A stretch of 64,000 nucleotides of DNA from positions 6,900,036 through 6,964,035 of the forward strand of contig CP136069.1 of the NCBI GenBank assembly GCA_032622095.1, in the 5' to 3' direction. Every line of letters begins with the position of its first letter. The first letter of the stretch is position 1. Both the position numbers and the translations under genes were made by a program. The notes beneath the pieces are model-generated. The model was not told where the DNA came from. It ran no database searches and was given only the letters and a program-made list of their open reading frames with translations. This stretch comes from Siphonodentalium dalli (taxonomy: Eukaryota; Mollusca; Scaphopoda; Gadilida; Siphonodentaliidae). This document shows, piece after piece, positions 45,101-55,700 of the stretch.

Positions 45101-48100
45101 TCAAAGCTCAGAGTGAGAGAACCATCTACATGTAACGCATCAAAGCTCAGAGTGAGAGAACCATCTACATGTAACCCATCAAAGCTCAGAGTGAGAGAAC
45201 CATCTACATGTAACCCATCAAAGCTCAGAGTGAGAGAACCATCTACATGTAACCCATCAAAGCTCAGAGTGAGAGAACCATCTACATGTAACCCATCAAA
45301 GCTCAGAGTGAGAGAACCATCTACATGTAACCCATCAAAGCTCAGAGTCAGGGAACCATCTACATGTAACCCATCAAAGCTCAGAGTGAGAGAACCATCT
45401 ACATGTAACCCATCAAAGCTCAGAGTCAGGGAACCATCTACATGTAACCCATCAAAGCTCAGAGTCAGAGAACCATCTACATGTAACCCATCAAAGCTCA
45501 GAGTGAGAGAACCATCTACATGTAACCCATCAAAGCTCAGAGTGAGAGAACCATCTACATGTAACCCATCAAAGCTCAGAGTGAGAGAACCATCTACATG
45601 TAACCCATCAAAGCTCAGAGTCAGGGAACCATCTACATGTAACCCATCAAAGCTCAGAGTGAGAGAACCATCTACATGTAACCCATCAAAGCTCAGAGTC
45701 AGGGAACCATCTACATGTAACCCATCAAAGCTCAGAGTCAGGGAACCATCTACATGTAACCCATCAAAGCTCAGAGTCAGGGAACCATCTACATGTAACC
45801 CATCAAAGCTCAGAGTCAGAGAACCATCTACATGTAACCCATCAAAGCTCAGAGTGAGAGAACCATCTACATGTAACCCATCAAAGCTCAGAGTCAGAGA
45901 ACCATCTACATGTAACCCATCAAAGCTCAGAGTGAGAGAACCATCTACATGTAACCCATCAAAGCTCAGAGTGAGAGAACCATCTACATGTAACCCATCA
46001 AAGCTCAGAGTGAGAGAACCATCTACATGTAACCCATCAAAGCTCAGAGTGAGAGAACCATCTACATGTAACCCATCAAAGCTCAGAGTGAGAGAACCAT
46101 CTACATGTAACCCATCAAAGCTCAGAGTGAGAGAACCATCTACATGTAACCCATCAAAGCTCAGAGTGAGAGAACCATCTACATGTAACCCATCAAAGCT
46201 CAGAGTGAGAGAACCATCTACATGTAACCCATCAAAGCTCAGAGTCAGAGAACCATCTACATGTAACCCATCAAAGCTCAGAGTGAGAGAACCATCTACA
46301 TGTAACCCATCAAAGCTCAGAGTGAGAGAACCATCTACATGTAACCCATCAAAGCTCAGAGTGAGAGAACCATCTACATGTAACCCATCAAAGCTCAGAG
46401 TGAGAGAACCATCTACATGTAACCCATCAAAGCTCAGAGTGAGAGAACCATCTACATGTAACCCATCAAAGCTCAGAGTGAGAGAACCATCTACATGTAA
46501 CCCATCAAAGCTCAGAGTCAGGGAACCATCTACATGTAACCCATCAAAGCTCAGAGTGAGAGAACCATCTACATGTAACCCATCAAAGCTCAGAGTGAGA
46601 GAACCATCTACATGTAACCCATCAAAGCTCAGAGTGAGAGAACCATCTACATGTAACCCATCAAAGCTCAGAGTGAGAGAACCATCTACATGTAACCCAT
46701 CAAAGCTCAGAGTGAGAGAACCATCTACATGTAACCCATCAAAGCTCAGAGTGAGAGAACCATCTACATGTAACCCATCAAAGCTCAGAGTGAGAGAACC
46801 ATCTACATGTAACCCATCAAAGCTCAGAGTGAGAGAACCATCTACATGTAACCCATCAAAGCTCAGAGTGAGAGAACCATCTACATGTAACCCATCAAAG
46901 CTCAGAGTGAGAGAACCATCTACATGTAACCCATCAAAGCTCAGAGTCAGGGAACCATCTACATGTAACCCATCAAAGCTCAGAGTGAGAGAACCATCTA
47001 CATGTAACCCATCAAAGCTCAGAGTGAGAGAACCATCTACATGTAACCCATCAAAGCTCAGAGTGAGAGAACCATCTACATGTAACCCATCAAAGCTCAG
47101 AGTGAGAGAACCATCTACATGTAACCCATCAAAGCTCAGAGTCAGGGAACCATCTACATGTAACCCATCAAAGCTCAGAGTCAGGGAACCATCTACATGT
47201 AACCCATCAAAGCTCAGAGTGAGAGAACCATCTACATGTAACCCATCAAAGCTCAGAGTCAGGGAACCATCTACATGTAACCCATCAAAGCTCAGAGTGA
47301 GAGAACCATCTACATGTAACGCATCAAAGCTCAGAGTCAGGGAACCATCTACATGTAACCCATCAAAGCTCAGAGTCAGGGAACCATCTACATGTAACGC
47401 ATCAAAGCTCAGAGTGAGAGAACCATCTACATGTAACGCATCAAAGCTCAGAGTGAGAGAACCATCTACATGTAACCCATCAAAGCTCAGAGTGAGAGAA
47501 CCATCTACATGTAACCCATCAAAGCTCAGAGTGAGAGAACCATCTACATGTAACCCATCAAAGCTCAGAGTGAGAGAACCATCTACATGTAACCCATCAA
47601 AGCTCAGAGTGAGAGAACCATCTACATGTAACCCATCAAAGCTCAGAGTCAGGGAACCATCTACATGTAACCCATCAAAGCTCAGAGTGAGAGAACCATC
47701 TACATGTAACCCATCAAAGCTCAGAGTCAGGGAACCATCTACATGTAACCCATCAAAGCTCAGAGTGAGAGAACCATCTACATGTAACCCATCAAAGCTC
47801 AGAGTGAGAGAACCATCTACATGTAACCCATCAAAGCTCAGAGTCAGGGAACCATCTACATGTAACCCATCAAAGCTCAGAGTCAGGGAACCATCTACAT
47901 GTAACCCATCAAAGCTCAGAGTGAGAGAACCATCTACATGTAACCCATCAAAGCTCAGAGTCAGGGAACCATCTACATGTAACCCATCAAAGCTCAGAGT
48001 GAGAGAACCATCTACATGTAACCCATCAAAGCTCAGAGTGAGAGAACCATCTACATGTAACCCATCAAAGCTCAGAGTCAGGGAACCATCTACATGTAAC

Positions 48101-51100
48101 GCATCAAAGCTCAGAGTCAGGGAACCATCTACATGTAACGCATCAAAGCTCAGAGTCAGAGAACCATCTACATGTAACCCATCAAAGCTCAGAGTGAGAG
48201 AACCATCTACATGTAACCCATCAAAGCTCAGAGTCAGAGAACCATCTACATGTAACCCATCAAAGCTCAGAGTGAGAGAACCATCTACATGTAACCCATC
48301 AAAGCTCAGAGTGAGAGAACCATCTACATGTAACCCATCAAAGCTCAGAGTCAGGGAACCATCTACATGTAACCCATCAAAGCTCAGAGTCAGGGAACCA
48401 TCTACATGTAACCCATCAAAGCTCAGAGTGAGAGAACCATCTACATGTAACCCATCAAAGCTCAGAGTCAGGGAACCATCTACATGTAACCCATCAAAGC
48501 TCAGAGTCAGAGAACCATCTACATGTAACCCATCAAAGCTCAGAGTGAGAGAACCATCTACATGTAACCCATCAAAGCTCAGAGTCAGGGAACCATCTAC
48601 ATGTAACCCATCAAAGCTCAGAGTGAGAGAACCATCTACATGTAACCCATCAAAGCTCAGAGTCAGGGAACCATCTACATGTAACCCATCAAAGCTCAGA
48701 GTCAGGGAACCATCTACATGTAACCCATCAAAGCTCAGAGTCAGGGAACCATCTACATGTAACCCATCAAAGCTCAGAGTGAGAGAACCATCTACATGTA
48801 ACCCATCAAAGCTCAGAGTCAGGGAACCATCTACATGTAACCCATCAAAGCTCAGAGTGAGAGAACCATCTACATGTAACCCATCAAAGCTCAGAGTCAG
48901 GGAACCATCTACATGTAACCCATCAAAGCTCAGAGTGAGAGAACCATCTACATGTAACCCATCAAAGCTCAGAGTGAGAGAACCATCTACATGTAACCCA
49001 TCAAAGCTCAGAGTGAGAGAACCATCTACATGTAACCCATCAAAGCTCAGAGTCAGGGAACCATCTACATGTAACCCATCAAAGCTCAGAGTGAGAGAAC
49101 CATCTACATGTAACGCATCAAAGCTCAGAGTCAGGGAACCATCTACATGTAACCCATCAAAGCTCAGAGTGAGAGAACCATCTACATGTAACCCATCAAA
49201 GCTCAGAGTGAGAGAACCATCTACATGTAACCCATCAAAGCTCAGAGTGAGAGAACCATCTACATGTAACCCATCAAAGCTCAGAGTGAGAGAACCATCT
49301 ACATGTAACCCATCAAAGCTCAGAGTCAGGGAACCATCTACATGTAACCCATCAAAGCTCAGAGTGAGAGAACCATCTACATGTAACCCATCAAAGCTCA
49401 GAGTGAGAGAACCATCTACATGTAACCCATCAAAGCTCAGAGTCAGAGAACCATCTACATGTAACCCATCAAAGCTCAGAGTCAGGGAACCATCTACATG
49501 TAACCCATCAAAGCTCAGAGTGAGAGAACCATCTACATGTAACCCATCAAAGCTCAGAGTGAGAGAACCATCTACATGTAACCCATCAAAGCTCAGAGTG
49601 AGAGAACCATCTACATGTAACCCATCAAAGCTCAGAGTGAGAGAACCATCTACATGTAACCCATCAAAGCTCAGAGTGAGAGAACCATCTACATGTAACC
49701 CATCAAAGCTCAGAGTCAGGGAACCATCTACATGTAACGCATCAAAGCTCAGAGTGAGAGAACCATCTACATGTAACCCATCAAAGCTCAGAGTCAGGGA
49801 ACCATCTACATGTAACCCATCAAAGCTCAGAGTGAGAGAACCATCTACATGTAACCCATCAAAGCTCAGAGTGAGAGAACCATCTACATGTAACCCATCA
49901 AAGCTCAGAGTGAGAGAACCATCTACATGTAACCCATCAAAGCTCAGAGTCAGGGAACCATCTACATGTAACCCATCAAAGCTCAGAGTCAGGGAACCAT
50001 CTACATGTAACCCATCAAAGCTCAGAGTCAGGGAACCATCTACATGTAACCCATCAAAGCTCAGAGTCAGGGAACCATCTACATGTAACCCATCAAAGCT
50101 CAGAGTGAGAGAACCATCTACATGTAACCCATCAAAGCTCAGAGTCAGGGAACCATCTACATGTAACGCATCAAAGCTCAGAGTGAGAGAACCATCTACA
50201 TGTAACCCATCAAAGCTCAGAGTGAGAGAACCATCTACATGTAACCCATCAAAGCTCAGAGTCAGGGAACCATCTACATGTAACCCATCAAAGCTCAGAG
50301 TGAGAGAACCATCTACATGTAACCCATCAAAGCTCAGAGTCAGGGAACCATCTACATGTAACGCATCAAAGCTCAGAGTCAGGGAACCATCTACATGTAA
50401 CCCATCAAAGCTCAGAGTCAGGGAACCATCTACATGTAACCCATCAAAGCTCAGAGTCAGGGAACCATCTACATGTAACGCATCAAAGCTCAGAGTGAGA
50501 GAACCATCTACATGTAACGCATCAAAGCTCAGAGTCAGGGAACCATCTACATGTAACCCATCAAAGCTCAGAGTCAGGGAACCATCTACATGTAACCCAT
50601 CAAAGCTCAGAGTCAGAGAACCATCTACATGTAACCCATCAAAGCTCAGAGTGAGAGAACCATCTACATGTAACCCATCAAAGCTCAGAGTCAGGGAACC
50701 ATCTACATGTAACGCATCAAAGCTCAGAGTCAGGGAACCATCTACATGTAACCCATCAAAGCTCAGAGTCAGAGAACCATCTACATGTAACCCATCAAAG
50801 CTCAGAGTGAGAGAACCATCTACATGTAACCCATCAAAGCTCAGAGTCAGGGAACCATCTACATGTAACGCATCAAAGCTCAGAGTGAGAGAACCATCTA
50901 CATGTAACCCATCAAAGCTCAGAGTCAGGGAACCATCTACATGTAACCCATCAAAGCTCAGAGTCAGGGAACCATCTACATGTAACCCATCAAAGCTCAG
51001 AGTCAGAGAACCATCTACATGTAACCCATCAAAGCTCAGAGTGAGAGAACCATCTACATGTAACCCATCAAAGCTCAGAGTCAGGGAACCATCTACATGT

Positions 51101-51587
51101 AACCCATCAAAGCTCAGAGTCAGAGAACCATCTACATGTAACCCATCAAAGCTCAGAGTGAGAGAACCATCTACATGTAACCCATCAAAGCTCAGAGTGA
51201 GAGAACCATCTACATGTAACCCATCAAAGCTCAGAGTGAGAGAACCATCTACATGTAACCCATCAAAGCTCAGAGTCAGGGAACCATCTACATGTAACCC
51301 ATCAAAGCTCAGAGTGAGAGAACCATCTACATGTAACCCATCAAAGCTCAGAGTGAGAGAACCATCTACATGTAACGCATCAAAGCTCAGAGTGAGAGAA
51401 CCATCTACATGTAACCCATCAAAGCTCAGAGTGAGAGAACCATCTACATGTAACCCATCAAAGCTCAGAGTGAGAGAACCATCTACATGTAACCCATCAA
51501 AGCTCAGAGTCAGGGAACCATCTACATGTAACCCATCAAAGCTCAGAGTCAGGGAACCATCTACATGTAACCCATCAAAGCTCAGAG
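30122..51587. repeat. Higher-order block 2 within the 39-bp array (~21.5 kb)
   Basis: This is the partner of block 1, with the same marker order. Differences visible by eye: one GTCAGA unit present at 20543 is missing here; a few units are inserted near 48.35 kb; about five more lie between 51119 and 51587. Block 1 has about ten extra units between 8438 and 9530 relative to this block. The private CTG variant at 21163 is normal (CTC) at the matching position 42613. This is either a real tandem duplication or two alleles placed in series by the assembler. Confidence 0.85.
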
Positions 51588-52331
51588 TCAGAGAACCATC
51601 TACATGTAACCCATCAAAGCTCAGAGTGAGAGAACCATCTACATGTAACCCATCAAAGCTCAGAGTCAGGGAACCATCTACATGTAACGCATCAAAGCTC
51701 AGAGTGAGAGAACCATCTACATGTAACCCATCAAAGCTCAGAGTCAGGGAACCATCTACATGTAACCCATCAAAGCTCAGAGTCAGGGAACCATCTACAT
51801 GTAACCCATCAAAGCTCAGAGTCAGAGAACCATCTACATGTAACCCATCAAAGCTCAGAGTGAGAGAACCATCTACATGTAACCCATCAAAGCTCAGAGT
51901 CAGGGAACCATCTACATGTAACCCATCAAAGCTCAGAGTGAGAGAACCATCTACATGTAACCCATCAAAGCTCAGAGTGAGAGAACCATCTACATGTAAC
52001 CCATCAAAGCTCAGAGTGAGAGAACCATCTACATGTAACCCATCAAAGCTCAGAGTGAGAGAACCATCTACATGTAACCCATCAAAGCTCAGAGTGAGAG
52101 AACCATCTACATGTAACCCATCAAAGCTCAGAGTCAGGGAACCATCTACATGTAACCCATCAAAGCTCAGAGTGAGAGAACCATCTACATGTAACCCATC
52201 AAAGCTCAGAGTGAGAGAACCATCTACATGTAACCCATCAAAGCTCAGAGTGAGAGAACCATCTACATGTAACCCATCAAAGCTCAGAGTCAGGGAACCA
52301 TCTACATGTAACGCATCAAAGCTCAGAGTGA

Positions 52332-52673
52332 TCAGATATCGATTTTTGAAGTTTGATATTTCTCAAGATGTGTAATTATTTGTGGCCCAGAATTTTTTTA
52401 TCAAACAAACGGTCTGAAGATGGATAACTATAAAATCAAGTGGTAATACGGTCAAATTTCATGATACTCTAGTGATAATACGTACGGCCATATTTTGTTG
52501 AACATAATGTTGATAAATAACAAGTTTTTGGGAAATTTGATGCCATAGTTGACAGTGGTTAGCATGATTTTGTTGCAATAAATCGATTCTGATAACTAAA
52601 GGGTATTTTGAAGAAATGTTGTTGTTGTTTCTTGATGGTATGGGGACCATCTGATCGGATTCAGTACCTTTAA
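52332..52673. mobile_element. Right portion of the MITE family A copy that hosts the 39-bp array
   Basis: The array's last 'gctcagagt' continues as gatcagatatcgatttttga, matching the intact element at 61546 onward (ctcagagtaatcagatatcg). Further shared landmarks follow in order: 'agatggataactataaaatcaagtgg', 'ttttgttgaacataatgttgataaataac', 'gtggttagcat', 'aatcgattctgataact' and 'gttgttgttt'. The right terminal repeat TCGGATTCAGTACCT lies at 52655-52669 (one change from the intact copy) and is followed by TTAA at 52670-52673. The reverse-strand ORF at 52459-52650 lies inside this element and is not a gene. Confidence 0.85.
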
Positions 52674-52740
52674 ACCTTTAAACCCTGTGGCCACGTTAGC
52701 CCCTGGTGATGGGCTGACTAAACCAGGGACACTCCTTATA

Positions 52741-55700
52741 TGGCTTTAAACTGACCTGAGGCAAACTGACCTGAGCCGGAGTAATCACTGAGAGCTTTCC
52801 GATGAATGGCAACAAGCCATATTTCCCAACTGAATCCTAAAAAGTTACCCATAATTCTGCTGTGGTTAAGGAGTCGATTATTTAGAGCATTACCGTACGT
52901 CGCTTTAAACTGACCTGAGCAGGAGTAATCACTGAGAGCTTTCCGATGAATGGCAACAAGCCATATTTCCCAACTGAATCCTAAAAAGTTACCCATAATT
53001 ATGCTGTGGTTAAGGAGTCGATTATTGAGAGCATTACCGTACGTCGCTTTAAACTGACCTGAGCCGGAGTAATCACTGAGAGCTTTCCGATGAATGGCAA
53101 CAAATTTAAGCCATATTTCCCAACTAAATCCTAAAAAGTTACCCATAATTCTGCTGTGGTTAAGGAGTCGATTATTTAGAGCATTACCGTACGTCGCTTT
53201 AAACTGACCTGAGCTAGAGTAATCACTGAGAGCTTTCCGATGAATGGCAACAAGCCATATTTCCCAACTAAATCCTAAAAAGTTACCCATAATTCTGCTG
53301 TGGTTAAGGAGTCAATTATTTAGAGCATTACCGTACGTCGCTTTAAACTGATCTGAGCTAGAGTAATCACTGAGAGCTTTCCGATGAATGGCAACAAGCC
53401 ATATTTCCCAACTAAATCCTAAAAAGTTACCCATAATTCTGCTGTGGTTAAGGAGTCGATTATTTAGAGCATTACCGTACGTCGCTTTAAACTGACCTGA
53501 GCTAGAGTAATCACTGAGAGCTTTCCGATGAATGGCAACAAGCCATATTTCCCAACTAAATCCTAAAAAGTTACCCATAATTCTGCTGTGGTTAAGGAGT
53601 CGATTATTTAGAGCATTACTGTACGTCGCTTTAAACTGACCTGAGCAGGAGTAATCACTGAGAGCTTTCCGATGAATGGCAACAAGCCATATTTCCCAAC
53701 TGAATCCTAAAAAGTTACCCATAATTCTGCTGTGGTTAAGGAGTCGATTATTTAGAGCATTACTGTACGTCGCTTTAAACTGACCTGAGCAGGAGTAATC
53801 ACTGAGAGCTTTCCGATGAATGGCAACAAGCCATATTTCCCAACTAAATCTTAAAAAGTTACCCATAATTCTGCTGTGGTTAAGGAGTCGATTATTTAGA
53901 GCATTACTGTACGTCGCTTTAAACTGACCTGAGCAGGAGTAATCACTGAGAGCTTTCCGATGAATGGCAACAAGCCATATTTCCCAACTAAATCTTAAAA
54001 AGTTACCCATAATTCTGCTGTGGTTAAGGAGTTGATTATTTAGAGCATTACTGTACGTCGCTTTAAACTGACCTGAGCAGGAGTAATCACTGAGAGCTTT
54101 CCGATGAATGGCAACAAGCCATATTTCCCAACTAAATCTTAAAAAGTTACCCATAATTCTGCTGTGGTTAAGGAGTCGATTATTTAGAGCATTACTGTAC
54201 GTCGCTTTAAACTGACCTGAGCAGGAGTAATCACTGAGAGCTTTCCGATGAATGGCAACAAGCCATATTTCCCAACTAAATCCTAAAAAGTTACCCATAA
54301 TTCTGCTGTGGTTAAGGAGTTGATTATTTAGAGCATTACCGTACGTCGCTTTAAACTGACCTGAGCAGGAGTAATCACTGAGAGCTTTCCAATGAATGGC
54401 AACAAGCCATATTTCCCCCCAACTGAATCCTAAAAAGTTACCCATAATTCTGCTGTGGTTAAGGAGTCGATTATTGAGAGCATTACTGTACGTCGCTTTA
54501 AACTGACCTGAGCCAAAGTAATCACTGAGAGCTTTCCAATGAATGGCAACAAGCCATATTTCCCAACTGAATCCTAAAAAGTTACCCATAATTCCGCTGT
54601 GGTTAAGGAGTTGATTATTTAGAGCATTACCGTACGTCGCTTTAAACTGACCTGAGCAGGAGTAATCACTGAGAGCTTTCCGATGAATGGCAACAAGCCA
54701 TATTTCCCAATTAAATCCTAAAAAGTTACCCATAATTCTGCTGTGGTTAAGGAGTCGATTATTTAGAGCATTACCGTACGTCGCTTTAAACTGACCTGAG
54801 CTAGAGTAATCACTGAGAGCTTTCCGATGAATGGCAACAAGCCATATTTCCCAACTAAATCCTAAAAAGTTACCCATAATTCTGCTGTGGTTAAGGAGTT
54901 GATTATTTAGAGCATTACCGTACGTCGCTTTAAACTGACCTGAGCAGGAGTAATCACTGAGAGCTTTCCGATGAATGGCAACAAGCCATATTTCCCAACT
55001 GAATCCTAAAAAGTTACCCATAATTCTGCTGTGGTTAAGGAGTCGATTATTTAGAGCATTACTGTACGTCGCTTTAAACTGACCTGAGCAGGAGTAATCA
55101 CTGAGAGCTTTCCGATGAATGGCAACAAGCCATATTTCCCAACTAAATCTTAAAAAGTTACCCATAATTCTGCTGTGGTTAAGGAGTCGATTATTTAGAG
55201 CATTACTGTACGTCGCTTTAAACTGACCTGAGCAGGAGTAATCACTGAGAGCTTTCCGATGAATGGCAACAAGCCATATTTCCCAACTAAATCCTAAAAA
55301 GTTACCCATAATTCTGCTGTGATTAAGGAGTTGATTATTTAGAGCATTACCGTACGTCGCTTTAAACTGACCTGAGCAGGAGTAATCACTGAGAGCTTTC
55401 CGATGAATGGCAACAAGCCATATTTCCCAACTGAATCCTAAAAAGTTACCCATAATTCTGCTGTGGTTAAGGAGTCGATTATTTAGAGCATTACTGTACG
55501 TCGCTTTAAACTGACCTGAGCAGGAGTAATCACTGAGAGCTTTCCGATGAATGGCAACAAGCCATATTTCCCAACTGAATCCTAAAAAGTTACCCATAAT
55601 TCTGCTGTGGTTAAGGAGTCGATTATTTAGAGCATTACTGTACGTCGCTTTAAACTGACCTGAGCAGGAGTAATCACTGAGAGCTTTCCGATGAATGGCA

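Larger units (their letters stand above)
2371..52331. repeat. Giant minisatellite: ~1,281 tandem copies of a 39-bp unit
   Basis: The unit, read on the plus strand, is GTSAGRGAACCATCTACATG followed by TAACSCATCAAAGCTCAGA. Array length divided by 39 gives about 1,281 units, and the period stays in phase throughout. Variation is confined to a few sites: GTCAGG, GTGAGA or the rarer GTCAGA at the unit start, and CCCATC or GCATC-type (C/G) in the middle. There are two CCA>CAA-type changes (11130 and 32424) and a private CTC>CTG at 21163. The unit contains the perfect 8-bp palindrome TACATGTA. The last unit runs straight into family A MITE sequence at 52332. The open frame translates as repeats of REPSTCNPSKLRV with P/A (rarely Q) at position 8. 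I do not call it a gene: the frame from the stop at 2345 to the stop at 52373 holds no ATG, and one minus-strand frame is also open throughout. Confidence 0.97.

Noticed and set aside
2371-52331. CRISPR array
   Set aside because: Units are directly contiguous with no variable spacers, there are no cas genes, and the surroundings are animal-type MITEs.
2371-52331. Telomeric or proven centromeric satellite
   Set aside because: The unit is not a telomere-type short motif. Centromere function cannot be judged from sequence alone, and an array of one locus derived from a MITE does not by itself indicate it.
2486-52375. A 16,629-residue repetitive protein (silk-, mucin- or adhesive-like)
   Set aside because: The frame contains no ATG from stop to stop; its listed start is GTG. 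It is explained by a 39-bp period, an opposite-strand frame is open too, and the right end runs into non-coding MITE sequence.
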